Assembly (NCBI GenBank): GCA_016187945.1
Contig: JACPIT010000005.1
Coordinates: 806,001-870,000 of the forward strand
DNA: 64,000 bases
Direction of reading: 5' to 3'
DNA from: Opitutia bacterium
GTDB taxonomy: Bacteria > Verrucomicrobiota > Verrucomicrobiia > Opitutales > Opitutaceae
This document shows positions 42,367 to 51,600 of this stretch, piece by piece. Each line of letters begins with the position of its first letter. The stretch's first letter is position 1. The position numbers were made by a program, and so were the translations under genes. A model generated the notes under the pieces. The model ran no database searches. It was not told where the DNA came from and saw only the letters and a list, made by a program, of their open reading frames with translations.

Positions 42367-42822
42367 ATGAATCTACGCGCCTGCCTCGACACCTTCGACC
42401 GCCTCGCTTCGCTCCTGCAATCGCCGCTGCTGTTCGTCCTCCGCGTTTACTGGGGCTGGTCGTTTGTCCAGACCGGTTGGGGCAAGCTCATGCACCTAGA
42501 TCGCACGACGGAATTTTTCGCCTCGCTCAACCTGCCTGCGCCGAAACTCAACGCCATTGCGGCCAGCACCACCGAGTGCCTCGGCGGCGGGTTGCTGGCG
42601 CTCGGACTCTTCGCGCGTCCGGCAAGCGTGCCGCTCGCGGTCACGATGATCGTCGCCTACGCGACAGCGGATCGCGAGGCGGTGCAGGCGATCTTCAGCG
42701 ACACGGACAAGTTCACCAGCGCCGCGCCGTTTCTGTTTCTCGTCGTCTCGTTGCTCGTGCTGGCGTTCGGCCCCGGCAAATGGTCGATCGATCACCTGCG
42801 GGCGCGCGGGGCGAAGGCGTAG
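42367..42822 (+). CDS. DoxX-family membrane protein
   Basis: 151-residue integral membrane protein with four predicted helices. The opening LLFVLRVYWGWSFVQTGWGKL and the LGGGLLALGLFARPASVPLAVTM segment are DoxX hallmarks. DoxX proteins are linked to thiosulfate:quinone oxidation in archaea and to redox balance or unknown functions in bacteria. It stands alone between repeats; nothing around it indicates a substrate. Confidence 0.9.
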   Translation: MNLRACLDTFDRLASLLQSPLLFVLRVYWGWSFVQTGWGKLMHLDRTTEFFASLNLPAPKLNAIAASTTECLGGGLLALGLFARPASVPLAVTMIVAYATADREAVQAIFSDTDKFTSAAPFLFLVVSLLVLAFGPGKWSIDHLRARGAKA

Positions 42823-42845
42823 GCTCCGCCGCAATTGAGGCGCAT

Positions 42846-42873
42846 GGGAGCGGCGATATTATATCGCCGTTCC
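42846..42873. repeat. GGAGCGGCGATATTATATCG short palindrome, copy 2
   Basis: Same 27-bp palindrome as at 15777-15803 except for the central base pairs. It lies in the 58-bp convergent gap between DoxX and the hybrid kinase. Confidence 0.8.
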
Positions 42874-42880
42874 GGGGCGG

Positions 42881-45262
42881 CTACGCGCCGGGCGGTTTCG
42901 CGGCGCGGGTGAGGGCGGCTTTCAGTTCGGTGATGCGGACGGGTTTTGCGACGTAGTCGTCCATGCCGGCGGCGAGGCATTTCTCCCGGTCGCCTTCGAG
43001 GGCGTTGGCGGTCATGGCGACGATCGGCATGGGCGCGTGCCAGCGTGCGGTGCCGTCCTTCTCGGAGCGGCGGATGGTGCGGGCGGCTTCGTAGCCGTCC
43101 ATCTCGGGCATCATGCAGTCCATGAAGACGAGGTCGTAGGGAACCTGGGAGAGTGCGTCGATGGCTTCGCGGCCGTTGGCGACGGCGTCGGCGGTGTAGC
43201 CGAGGCGGCGCAGTTGCGCGAGGGCGACGCGCTGGTTGACGGAGTTGTCCTCGGCGATCAGGACGCGGCCGAGCGGGAGGACGGAGGGCGCGAGCGGCTG
43301 CGGTGTCGCGGGGTCGGCGGGGAGCGGGGTTTCCTTGGGGGCGCGGCCGAGCACGGACACGAGCGCGTCGTAGAGGCGGGACTGCTTGATCGGTTTGATG
43401 AGGTAGGCCTCGATGCCGGCGGCGCGCAGTTCCTCGGGCGGATGGAGCTGGCCGAGGGAGGTGAGGATGACGAGGTGCGCGGATGCGAGCGCGGGGTCGG
43501 CCTTGATGGCGCGGGCGAGCGCGAGGCCGTCCATCACGGGCATCTGCATGTCGATCAGAACCAGATCGAAGGGCCGGCCGGCGCGCGCGGCGGCGCGGAG
43601 GACGGTGAGCGCCTCGGCGGCGTCGGCGGCGCTGTCTTTCTCCATGTTCCAGGCGAAGAGCTGGTGACGGAGGATCTGGCGGTTGGTGGCGTTGTCGTCG
43701 ACGACGAGCACGCGCACGTCGAAGAGGCTGGGGTCGGCCGGGCGCGGCGCGGCGACGTGCGGCTGCAGTTGTTTTTCGAAGCGCGCGGTGAAGCAGAAAT
43801 TCGAGCCGTGGCCGGGCTCGCTGTGCACGGTGATTTGTCCGCCCATGATCTGGACGAGCTGGCGGGCGATGGCGAGGCCGAGGCCGGTGCCGCCGTATTT
43901 GCGGGTGGTGGAGTTGTCGGCCTGCGTGAACGCCTGAAAGAGGCGCGACTGAATTTCCTTCGGAATGCCGATGCCGGAATCGCGGACGGAGATGCCGACG
44001 AGGACGTCGTGCGCGGATTCCTCCTCGTTGGTGACGCGAACGGCGACTTCGCCGCGGTCAGTGAATTTGATGCCGTTGCCGATGAGGTTGACGAGCACCT
44101 GGCGCAGGCGGCCGGGATCGCCGCGGAGGTAGCGCGGGACGTTGGGTGCGACATCGCCGGCGAGCTCGATGTTCTTGCGCAGCGCGCGTTCGGCGAGCAT
44201 GTCGAGCGTGCCTTCGACGGTTTCGACGAGGTCGAAGTCGAGCGTCTCGAAGAGGAGTTTGCCGGCCTCCATTTTCGAGAAGTCGAGGATGTCGTTGAGA
44301 AGGGTGAGGAGGGTTTCCGCGGAATTGCGGATGGTCTCGGCGAACTCGCGTTGGACGGGGTTGAGTTCGGTATCGAGCAGGAGACCGGTCATGCCGATGA
44401 CGCCGTTCATCGGGGTGCGGATCTCGTGGCTCATGTTGGCGAGGAACTCGCTTTTCGCGCGGGTGGAGGCGAGGGCGGCGTCGCGCGCATCGGCGAGGGC
44501 GCGCTCGGCTTCCTTGAGTTGCGTGATGTCTTTCGTGATGCCGAAGGTGCCGACGATGTCGCCGGCGTCGTTGATCAGCGGCATCTTCGTCGTCAGGCCC
44601 CAAGTGATCCGTCCATCGGGCCAGGTTTCCTTTTCGACTTTGCCGACGATGCCTTGGCCGGTGCGGACGATGGTCTGCTCGTCGTCGAAGGCGGCTTGGG
44701 CGCGTTCGGGGGAGAAGAAATCGAAGTCGGTCTTGCCGATGACGCCGTCGGGATGGGCCTGGCCGAAGCGTTCGTGGAGCACGCGACTGACGCGGAGGAA
44801 GCGCGATTCGCGATCCTTGAAATAGATCGGGTCGCTGCTGTTGCCGAGCAGGGTGCGGAGGAGATCGCTCTCGGTGGCGCGGGTGCGCTCGGCCCGCACG
44901 CGCGCGGTGATGTCCCAGAAGACGCCTTGCAGGCCCGCGACCTCGCCGGCGGCGTCGCGCACGGGAGTCTTGATGAGGTGAACCCAGAGTGTCTGACCGT
45001 CGGGGCCCCGTCGTTCCTCGATGATGTCCTTCGGCTCGCCCGAGCGCATGACGGCCTCGTCGTCTTCGCGGTAGCGGCGTGCGACGTCGGCGGGGAACAG
45101 GCTGTCATCGGTCGCGCCGACGATCTGGTCGAGCGAGCGACCTTTGCGCTGGCAGAACGCCTCGTTGGCAAACACGAAGCGACCGGAGCGATCCTTCCGG
45201 AAGACGAACACGGGAAGCGCATCCAATACAGACCGGCACAGCGGCTCAGGAGGGGGCGACAT
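42881..45262 (-). CDS. hybrid histidine kinase, PAS-PAS-HisKA-HATPase-REC-REC
   Basis: 793-residue cytoplasmic hybrid kinase. PAS1 about residues 10-125 (VFVFRKDRSGRFVFANEAFC) and PAS2 about 135-250 (PIYFKDRESRFLRVSRVL), each ending in a PAC block (VFWDITARV, TFGITKDIT). HisKA has His279 in NMSHEIRTPMNGVIG; HATPase_c has the G boxes SGIGIP and GGTGLGLAIAR. Two receivers follow, with phospho-acceptor Asp in LVLIDMQMPVMDG and LVFMDCMMPEMDG. No membrane segment and no output domain; there is no HPt domain in it. Start 45262 (MSPPPEP) fits the first PAS domain; a longer open frame upstream is antisense to nothing but lacks coding character. Confidence 0.93.
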   Translation of the reverse strand: MSPPPEPLCRSVLDALPVFVFRKDRSGRFVFANEAFCQRKGRSLDQIVGATDDSLFPADVARRYREDDEAVMRSGEPKDIIEERRGPDGQTLWVHLIKTPVRDAAGEVAGLQGVFWDITARVRAERTRATESDLLRTLLGNSSDPIYFKDRESRFLRVSRVLHERFGQAHPDGVIGKTDFDFFSPERAQAAFDDEQTIVRTGQGIVGKVEKETWPDGRITWGLTTKMPLINDAGDIVGTFGITKDITQLKEAERALADARDAALASTRAKSEFLANMSHEIRTPMNGVIGMTGLLLDTELNPVQREFAETIRNSAETLLTLLNDILDFSKMEAGKLLFETLDFDLVETVEGTLDMLAERALRKNIELAGDVAPNVPRYLRGDPGRLRQVLVNLIGNGIKFTDRGEVAVRVTNEEESAHDVLVGISVRDSGIGIPKEIQSRLFQAFTQADNSTTRKYGGTGLGLAIARQLVQIMGGQITVHSEPGHGSNFCFTARFEKQLQPHVAAPRPADPSLFDVRVLVVDDNATNRQILRHQLFAWNMEKDSAADAAEALTVLRAAARAGRPFDLVLIDMQMPVMDGLALARAIKADPALASAHLVILTSLGQLHPPEELRAAGIEAYLIKPIKQSRLYDALVSVLGRAPKETPLPADPATPQPLAPSVLPLGRVLIAEDNSVNQRVALAQLRRLGYTADAVANGREAIDALSQVPYDLVFMDCMMPEMDGYEAARTIRRSEKDGTARWHAPMPIVAMTANALEGDREKCLAAGMDDYVAKPVRITELKAALTRAAKPPGA

Positions 45263-45333
45263 GGACGAACGCGTTCGATATAGGCGGGTGCACGCCGGCG
45301 CGGCAATCTTTTCGCAGCGCGGGGCAGTGAAAC

Positions 45334-45361
45334 AAAAAAGGCGCGGACGATGGTCCGCGCC
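45334..45361 (-). terminator. rho-independent terminator of the GYF membrane-protein gene
   Basis: On the minus strand: GGCGCGGAC, CATC, GTCCGCGCC followed by TTTTTTGTTT. It begins 26 bp after the stop at 45388 and separates this gene from the hybrid kinase. Confidence 0.9.
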
Positions 45362-45387
45362 GGTGAGCGAGGGGCGATTTCGGGAGC

Positions 45388-46251
45388 TCAGGCCCGGCGG
45401 GGACCGACGAGTTGCTCGTAGGCTGCCGCGAAAACGGCGAAGCCGTAGGGCAGCGTGAACACCACGCCGATGATGAGGAGCGCCGTGCCGAGCGCCGAGA
45501 GAATGGCGGCGACGATCAGCAGGAAGAACATCAGGAACCAATTCGCCGTGATGACGCGGCGGCTGACTTCCATCGCGGGCCAGAAGTCGAGTTTGTGATC
45601 GAGCACGAGCAGGTAGGTGAACTTGTAGGCGATGGCCAGATAGATGCCGGGCAGGATGAGGCAGACCGCGCCGACGATGATCAGCACCGTCGACACGATC
45701 GCGCCGAGGATGAGCGCGCCGGTCATCGAGTTGAAGCCGACGAAGCAGTCGCCGAGTTCGGGTTTTTCTCCGCGCAGTTTGCGCACGAAGTAGAATTGCA
45801 GGCCGCCGACCAAAATGCCGGTGAGGAGCAGGCCGGCGAGCGGGATCGCACTGGCGGCGCAGATGACGAGAGTCATCACGAGCGTGATGCCGACGAAGGT
45901 CCAGTAATCGCTCTTGAGCAGATCGAGGCCGCGGCTGAGCGCCGCACCGAAGTCGAGTTTCGCGCCGCGCGCGAGGATGGCGTCGGCGTAGGCCTTCGGG
46001 TCCACCGCCTGCGCGCCACTCGCGAACGAGCCGGACGCGGCCGCCGCAGTCGGTGCGGGCGGCGGCGGCGGTTGAGCCGCGGCGAAGGCGCCGGCGAAGT
46101 CCGGCAGCGAGCCGAGATTGCTCCACGCGGACTCGCCGTCGCGGCGAACCTGCGTCTGGGCGTTTGCGCGTCCGCTGGCGATCCACTCGCGCAGCTTGTC
46201 GGCCGTGACCGGCCCGTATTCCTTCCCGTCGGCGCCTATGATGGTGAACAT
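45388..46251 (-). CDS. GYF-domain multi-pass membrane protein
   Basis: 287 residues. The N-terminal 50 form a GYF_2 (DUF4339) domain (MFTIIGADGKEYGPVTADKLREWI), often a protein-interaction module in this phylum, followed by a Pro/Ala linker (QPPPPPAPTAAAAS) and a C-terminal half with about six membrane segments of the DUF975/DUF4013-like type (LVMTLVICAASAIPLAGLLLTG, GAVCLILPGIYLAIAYKF). Function unknown. The ATG at 46251 starts the GYF domain exactly; an ATG six codons earlier (46269) is possible. A strong terminator follows. Confidence 0.88.
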   Translation of the reverse strand: MFTIIGADGKEYGPVTADKLREWIASGRANAQTQVRRDGESAWSNLGSLPDFAGAFAAAQPPPPPAPTAAAASGSFASGAQAVDPKAYADAILARGAKLDFGAALSRGLDLLKSDYWTFVGITLVMTLVICAASAIPLAGLLLTGILVGGLQFYFVRKLRGEKPELGDCFVGFNSMTGALILGAIVSTVLIIVGAVCLILPGIYLAIAYKFTYLLVLDHKLDFWPAMEVSRRVITANWFLMFFLLIVAAILSALGTALLIIGVVFTLPYGFAVFAAAYEQLVGPRRA

Positions 46252-46486
46252 GGTGGCGGCATTCTCCACGTTGCCGCGGGCGCGTCAATGGTCCGGCCGT
46301 TCCGACCCGGCGGGGTGTTTCCACCGGGGCAGGGGAGGTGTGCCGAGTGTTTCACCCTCCTTCGAACGCGTGCTACAGGGTGCGAGTCGCGGCAGGACGC
46401 TGACTCCGCTTCGTGCCGGTTCGGCTCGTCGGGATGACTCGCCCAACCCGCCGCAAGCGCGCGGCCTGCTGTCTGCGGCGCCGCGC

Positions 46487-47569
46487 TCACTCCTCGCCGC
46501 GCTTTTCGTGCGCGACGCGCTGGCGGAACTGCTTCGTGATCTTCTTCCACTCGTTCTTGTGCTTTTGCGAGGCGCGGCGGTCCACGCGGCGGACCTCGAA
46601 GGCGGTTTCGCGCTGGAGGCGCTGGTAACTTTGCCAGCGCGAGAGGTCGAGCGAGCCGTCGGCGAGCGCGGCGCACACGGCGCAGCCGGGCTCGGTGGTG
46701 TGCGAGCAATCGGTGAACTTGCAGCGCAGCGTCAGCTCGCGGATGTCGGCGAACACGTCGTCGAGCGCCTCGTCCGCCTGCCACGGCTGGAGTTCGCGCA
46801 TGCCGGGCGTGTCGATGATGAGCACGCCGTCGGGCGAGACGACGAGCTCGCGGAGCGTCGTGGTGTGCCGGCCCTTGCCGTCGATGTCGCGGATTTCCTG
46901 GGTGGCGAGGAGTTCTTCGCCGACGAGTTCGTTGATGAGAGTGGATTTGCCGACGCCGGAGGAGCCAAGGAAGGCGACGGTCGTGCGCGGCGTGAGCCAT
47001 TTGTCGAGCGGTTTGGTGCCGCCGCGCTTGAGCGCGCTGGTGACGACGATCGGCGTGCCGCGGGCGATGGCCTCGACTTCGGCGCGGCGCGCGGCGGCTG
47101 CGCGGGTGAGGTCGGACTTGTTGAGCACGATCACCGGCTGCGCGCCGCTGGCGCGGGCGGCGGCGAGGTAGCGCTCGATGCGGCGCAGGTTGAAATTCGC
47201 GTCGAGCGAGCTGACGAGGAAAACGGTGTCGACGTTCGCGGCGACGACTTGCTCGACGTCGCGTTCGCCGGCGGCCTTGCGGGAGAATTTCGTGCGGCGC
47301 GGCAGCACGGCGTGGATTTGCGCGCGAGTGTCGTCGCCTGGCAGCGGCTCGATCGCGACCCAGTCGCCGACGGCGGGCATGTCGGAGATGGCGCCGGTTT
47401 CGGAGAGAAACTTGCCCGTGCATTGCGCGAGGCGCGCGGTGTCGGGCGTGGTGGTTTCCCAGAAGCCTTTCAACTGGAGCGTGACGCGCGCGGCTTGCAG
47501 CCCCGCCGCGGCGTGCGGCGCGAAGGCGGCGGAGAGTTCTTCGGTCCAGCCGAGATCGGCGAGCGTCAT
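46487..47569 (-). CDS. rsgA: ribosome small-subunit GTPase RsgA
   Basis: 360-residue circularly permuted GTPase that checks late 30S assembly. Order of motifs is that of RsgA: OB-fold N-terminus (residues 30-110), G4 NKSD (150-153), G1 GSSGVGKST (202-210), G3 DTPG (253-256), then the zinc knuckle Cys283, Cys288, His290, Cys296 and a basic C-terminal tail (KHKNEWKKITKQFRQR). Start 47569 (MTLADLGW) matches the family; 12 further in-frame codons upstream are unlikely. The gap to the GYF gene, 46252-46486, shows nothing recognisable. Confidence 0.96.
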   Translation of the reverse strand: MTLADLGWTEELSAAFAPHAAAGLQAARVTLQLKGFWETTTPDTARLAQCTGKFLSETGAISDMPAVGDWVAIEPLPGDDTRAQIHAVLPRRTKFSRKAAGERDVEQVVAANVDTVFLVSSLDANFNLRRIERYLAAARASGAQPVIVLNKSDLTRAAAARRAEVEAIARGTPIVVTSALKRGGTKPLDKWLTPRTTVAFLGSSGVGKSTLINELVGEELLATQEIRDIDGKGRHTTTLRELVVSPDGVLIIDTPGMRELQPWQADEALDDVFADIRELTLRCKFTDCSHTTEPGCAVCAALADGSLDLSRWQSYQRLQRETAFEVRRVDRRASQKHKNEWKKITKQFRQRVAHEKRGEE

Positions 47570-47766
47570 GGCGCCGAAAGTTGCCGGGCGGCTGCGGCGG
47601 TGCAACGTCGCACTTCGCCTCCGCAGAGCGGTGGGACGCGGCGCGACCCCGCGAAGCCTTAGGCGAAGGGATTAGCTCTTTTGGGTTAAAGGGAGCCTTC
47701 AACACATGCGCACCCTTGCGCAAGCGATGCAGGGGCCGGGCCGGCGGTTGGCCGTATGATAGAACC

Positions 47767-48558
47767 ATGCTCGACACGATCCACGCTCTCTCAGCGACGG
47801 ACGTCATGAAACGCCCCGCCAAAACTCTCCCGGCTTCCCTCCTCTCCAGCCCGCGACTTGCTCCCGGCAACTGGCGCTACGATGGCAGCAGCAACCCGCG
47901 CGGCACGTTGATCCTCGCGATCTTCGTCTCGGTCGGGTTGCACATCATGTTCCTCTACGGCTTCAACACCAAGCCGAAGGCCGTGAAGACCGCCGCGCCG
48001 GTCGAGGAGATCATTCAGATCGCCATGCCGGATCTGAAAGAGGATGAGCCCGACAAAGTCGAAGAGCTCAGCGACGATAGTGCGGACCAAACGCCCGCCG
48101 TCGCCGTGCCGCAACTCGCCGATGTGCCGTCGTCCGTCTCGGTGTCGACATTCGTGCAACCGCTGCAAGTTTCCCCGCAGATCGCCGACAACCTCAACGC
48201 CGCCAAGGTCGCCAAGATCCCGCTCAGCGCGACCCGCGCCCAGAAGATCGCGAACCTCGGCAAGGTTTTTGAAATTTCCCAGCTCGACCGTCCGCCGCAA
48301 CCGATCGCGCAACCCGCGCCGACGTTCCCGTATTCGCTGCGCCAGCAGGTTTCCGAAGCCAAGGTCACGCTCGAATTCATCGTCGATTCCAACGGCGATG
48401 TCGTGGCTCCGATGGTCACCGATTCGTCGCACCACGGGTTCGACGATGCCGCCGTCATCGGCGTCTCGAAGTGGAAATTCCGTCCTGGCATGAAGGCCGG
48501 TCGCAAGGTCAACACCCGCGTCCGTCAGGCGATCAACTTCACCGTCGGCGACGAGTAA
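47767..48558 (+). CDS. TonB-like energy transducer, first of three paralogues
   Basis: 263-residue inner-membrane-anchored protein: about 38 cytoplasmic residues ending NWRY, one membrane helix (TLILAIFVSVGLHIMFLYGF), an acidic and Pro-rich periplasmic linker, and a C-terminal TonB domain (VTLEFIVDSNGDVVAPMV, AVIGVSKWKFRPGMKAGRKV). It would pass energy to TonB-dependent receptors. ATG 47767 gives the same spacing to the NWRY block as in the two paralogues at 51601 and 52853; ATG 47806 is the alternative and is favoured if the TATGAT at 47755 is the -10 box. No exbB or exbD is next to it. Confidence 0.88.
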   Translation: MLDTIHALSATDVMKRPAKTLPASLLSSPRLAPGNWRYDGSSNPRGTLILAIFVSVGLHIMFLYGFNTKPKAVKTAAPVEEIIQIAMPDLKEDEPDKVEELSDDSADQTPAVAVPQLADVPSSVSVSTFVQPLQVSPQIADNLNAAKVAKIPLSATRAQKIANLGKVFEISQLDRPPQPIAQPAPTFPYSLRQQVSEAKVTLEFIVDSNGDVVAPMVTDSSHHGFDDAAVIGVSKWKFRPGMKAGRKVNTRVRQAINFTVGDE

Positions 48559-48576
48559 CGTCGCACCGACGAATTT

Positions 48577-48650
48577 TGTAGGAGCGGTTTGCCGCCGCGC
48601 CCGCAGGTCACCGAGCATACGCGGCACGCCTCGGCGCAAGCCGCTCCTAC
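48577..48650. repeat. GTAGGAGCGGTTTGCCGCC palindrome, variant copy
   Basis: TGTAGGAGCGGTTTGCCGCC at the left and GTAGGAGCGGCTTGCGCCG on the minus strand at the right; a variant of the GTAGGAGCGGCTTTACGCC family. Confidence 0.85.
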
Positions 48651-48831
48651 CCGCGCAGCCCGCGCGCTTCGCCGGATGGCGCGGGAACGCCGGGCGGCCG
48701 GATAGTCCCGCGGTCGCGAGCCGAGTTTCCGCAACTCGCCCCATCGCGTGAGACTGCTCGCGCGCCTACGCAGCCCTGCGTATTCGCATCGTCGGCCGAG
48801 TTGCTAGGATGAGCGCGCACGATTGCGCCTC

Positions 48832-50592
48832 ATGAAAAAGTTCCTCCTGCCCCTGCTCGCGTGGCTGCTCGCCGCGCCGTTGATCGCCGCCACCGCCGCG
48901 AAACAACTTTGGACCCAGCCGCTCGGCGCCGACGCCAAGTGGTATCAGCTCACCTCCGCCGGCACGCTCCTCGTCGGCACCGCCGACGCGCTGCTCTCCG
49001 TCAACCCCGACGACGGCAAACTGCTCTGGAAACGCGCCGACATCGCGAAGTCGACGCGCAACAACGCCGTCGAAATCCCCGGCACCCCGTGGATCGTCGC
49101 GAATAATTTCGCCGGCCTCGGCAACAGCAAGGTGACGTTCCAAGCGCTCGACCTGCTCAGTGGCGAGACCGTCTGGAAAACGCCGCAGCTCTCCGGCCAA
49201 TACCTCGACACGATCGCCGTGCCGTCGAAGGGCCTCGTCATTTTCGTCGTCCAGACCTGGGAGGAAAAAGACAACGGCATCTACCTCCGCGCGCACGACC
49301 TCGCCACCGGCGCGGCGAAGTGGTCGGTGAAATTCTGCAAATCCAACGGCATCCCGCTCCACCTCGCCGACGGCAGCGGCAAGTTCATGCCGACGATGGA
49401 TCTCTCCGGCTACCACGATCCGGTGATCGACGGCGATGAGATGTTCCTCGGCTACCTCGGCATCCACTGCCTCGACCTCAACACCGGCGCGATCAAGTGG
49501 GCCGTCGAATTCCCGCCCGGCAACAAAGGCCTCAAGAAAACTTACGCGCCGCTCCGCATCGACGGCGACCGCATCTACGGCGCCGGCGGCGGCAGCGTAT
49601 TCGCCATCGACCGCCGCACCGGTCAACAGCTCTGGAAAAGCGAGCGCATCTCCGAATACGCCGGGCTTTTCAAGGCGCGCGGCAACGCCATCGTCTCCCA
49701 GCTCGAGATCGTCGACGGCAAAGTCTTCTCGCGTTTCGGCGGCAATTTTTCCGACGGCAACCAGGTTCACCTTAGCGATCTGCTCGGCGTCGTCGTGCTC
49801 GACGCCGCGAACGGCAACCCGGTCTACAAGGACCAGAAAATCGACGGCGGCCTCACCAACCTCCTCGTGCTCCCCGAGGCGCACGCCGTGATGTTCGCCG
49901 ACGGCAAGGAACTCGTCGGCCTCTCCACGAGCGGCGCGGCGGTGACCGAGGCGTTCCGCGTGCCGATCGAATTCAAACGCAAGATGGGTGGCAGCGATAT
50001 CGCGAAGATCGGCCTCGGCATCACCGGCGGCCTCATGGGCACGATCAAAGCCGTGAAGTCCTCCAGCAAGGCGCGTCTCGACGTGCCCGTCGCGATCGTC
50101 CGCCAGAACGGCCACATCGTCGTGCAGGGCAAGCAGCACCTCCTCGGCTTCGACCCGCTCGCGAAGCAGCAGAAATGGTCGCTCTACTACGCCGCGCCGA
50201 GCGACGCCTTCGCGACGATCGCGATGTTCGCCGTCACCGCGCTCGCCTCCGCGCAAGGCAACATGCAGGTCGCGCAGAACGGCAGCGTCATGACCAGCGG
50301 CGGCCGCCAAGGCATGGAGAACATCCAGGGCGCGCTCGACCGCTACAACCGCTACACCGAAAAACGCGCCGCGCAGTCCGGCGGCTCGAAGGCCACGGAG
50401 AGCTACACTTACATCGTGACCAAGCTCCCGAAATCCGGCCTCGGCCTCTACGGCGTCAACCTCGCCACCGGCGAAACCGACCGCGAACTCCCGCTCGGCG
50501 CGAAAGATCCCGACTACATGGCCGACGAGCGCACCGGTCGCATTTACTACTTCAAGGGCCACGACACCCTCATCGCCTACGCGTTCAATTGA
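48832..50592 (+). CDS. exported PQQ-like beta-propeller protein
   Basis: 586 residues with a signal peptide (MKKFLLPLLAWLLAAPLIAATA) and repeated PQQ-type blades: LLSVNPDDGKLLWKR, ALDLLSGETVWKTP, HDLATGAAKWSVKF, CLDLNTGAIKWAVEF, AIDRRTGQQLWKSER, GFDPLAKQQKWSLYY, GVNLATGETDRELPL. Each has the [L/I]D..TG..LW signature. No dehydrogenase catalytic residues were seen, so it is probably a structural or binding propeller, like BamB, in the periplasm or outer membrane. Residues 380-420 (KMGGSDIAKIGLGITGGLMGT) are a Gly-rich insertion between blades. Confidence 0.85.
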   Translation: MKKFLLPLLAWLLAAPLIAATAAKQLWTQPLGADAKWYQLTSAGTLLVGTADALLSVNPDDGKLLWKRADIAKSTRNNAVEIPGTPWIVANNFAGLGNSKVTFQALDLLSGETVWKTPQLSGQYLDTIAVPSKGLVIFVVQTWEEKDNGIYLRAHDLATGAAKWSVKFCKSNGIPLHLADGSGKFMPTMDLSGYHDPVIDGDEMFLGYLGIHCLDLNTGAIKWAVEFPPGNKGLKKTYAPLRIDGDRIYGAGGGSVFAIDRRTGQQLWKSERISEYAGLFKARGNAIVSQLEIVDGKVFSRFGGNFSDGNQVHLSDLLGVVVLDAANGNPVYKDQKIDGGLTNLLVLPEAHAVMFADGKELVGLSTSGAAVTEAFRVPIEFKRKMGGSDIAKIGLGITGGLMGTIKAVKSSSKARLDVPVAIVRQNGHIVVQGKQHLLGFDPLAKQQKWSLYYAAPSDAFATIAMFAVTALASAQGNMQVAQNGSVMTSGGRQGMENIQGALDRYNRYTEKRAAQSGGSKATESYTYIVTKLPKSGLGLYGVNLATGETDRELPLGAKDPDYMADERTGRIYYFKGHDTLIAYAFN

Positions 50593-50699
50593 GCCAGGGA
50601 ACCTTCGACGTGAAACCGCGTCCAACGGCCTCTCGTCTCTTTCCCCAATCTTGAACGCGAGCGGGGGACATACGCCCGCCAGCTCAGGTAACCAAAACT

Positions 50700-50735
50700 G
50701 CGGCCTCGCTCTCCGGCCTTCGGAGGCGAGGCCGC
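50700..50735. repeat. strong GC hairpin GCGGCCTCGC / GCGAGGCCGC
   Basis: A 10-bp outer stem plus inner TCCG/CGGA after the propeller gene. No T-tract follows, so it is more likely a repeat or mRNA 3' stabiliser than a terminator. It and two palindromes fill the 398-bp gap 50593-50990. Confidence 0.7.
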
Positions 50736-50798
50736 GATGCTTTGCGCGGCGAAAAATTTTTCTGTTCTCCGCCTCCGGCAAACTCCCGATGCGAGAAT

Positions 50799-50874
50799 TG
50801 TAGGAGCGGCTTTACGCCGCGATTCGAGTGTGGCGCGCGCAGCGAACCAATCGCGGCGTAAAGCCGCTCCTACA
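50799..50874. repeat. GTAGGAGCGGCTTTACGCC palindrome, copy 3
   Basis: Perfect 24-25 bp arms at 50799 and 50851-50874. Confidence 0.92.
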
Positions 50875-50898
50875 GCTCAGGCTGACGCCGGTTCGTCG

Positions 50899-50958
50899 GT
50901 AGCGCGGTGCCTTCAGCCCGCGCTGAAAATCTCCACCGCGGGCTGAAGCACCGCGCTA
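50899..50958. repeat. GTAGCGCGGTGCCTTCAGCC palindrome, copy 2
   Basis: Both outer ends read GTAGCGCGGTGC on their own strands. It lies 25 bp from a GTAGGAGCGG palindrome, the same tandem order seen at 58347-58510. Confidence 0.9.
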
Positions 50959-50990
50959 CCCTGTCGCGTCGCCGCGCGTTGCCCCGCGCG

Positions 50991-51299
50991 TCAGTTCGCG
51001 ACGAGGAGCTTCGAGCCTTCGACGCCCGGGCGCCAGAAAAGCGCCGTGTGGCCGACGGCGCCGACGCATGCGCACGCGGCGTCACGCTCGACTTGCTCGC
51101 ACAACGTCGCGCGCGCGTGGCGATCCTGCCCGCCGGTGAAACGCAGCTTCACAAGTTCGCGCGCATCGAGCTGACGATTCAATTCGACGAGAAACTCGCG
51201 CGTCACGCCGTCGCGGCCGAGCCACACGTGATCGGGCGAGGTTTGGCCGAGACCGCGGAGCCGGTTTTTTTGCGCGCCGGTGAGAGCGGGAAGAGACAT
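50991..51299 (-). CDS. yhbY: YhbY/CRS1-type RNA-binding protein
   Basis: 102-residue single-domain CRM protein that associates with pre-50S ribosomes. Conserved opening LTGAQKNRLRGLGQ and DHVWLGRDGVTREFLVELNRQLDARELVKLRF, with the family's GxxG-like loop; the C-terminal ALFWRP closes the fold. Start 51299 (MSLPALTG) is the standard position. It is transcribed away from the second TonB gene; the 301-bp divergent spacer (51300-51600) holds GC-rich hairpins (around 51365-51415) but no recognised operator. Confidence 0.92.
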   Translation of the reverse strand: MSLPALTGAQKNRLRGLGQTSPDHVWLGRDGVTREFLVELNRQLDARELVKLRFTGGQDRHARATLCEQVERDAACACVGAVGHTALFWRPGVEGSKLLVAN

Positions 51300-51600
51300 G
51301 CGCGCAACAGAGGCGAAACAGTCGCGCATGAAAAGCTCCGAATGACTGTGCGGGTCGCGCCGCGCCCGCGTCCCACGCGCGGGACGCGTGTTTCCCGCCC
51401 GCGCGGGCGCAGGCGGTTGGCCGAAAGGCGAAGGCGAAATTTAAGTCGTTGGATGCGCGCGAGCTTCTGCGCCGGGCGCAGCTTGGCACGCGCGTTGCAA
51501 AAGAGGACGCACACCGCGCGACGGCGAAATCGGTTTCTGAAACTTCGGCGCTGCTTCCGGTGTGAGAACAGCAACCACCACTCTCCACGCTCCCTTTCCC

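Noticed and set aside
42881-46324. An 1147-residue form of the hybrid kinase
   Set aside because: The first 350 residues are Arg/His-rich readings of the terminator and GYF-gene region on the wrong frame; the first PAS domain starts just after 45262.
50700-50735. Rho-independent terminator after the PQQ-like gene
   Set aside because: The stem is strong but no U-tract follows; kept as a hairpin repeat.
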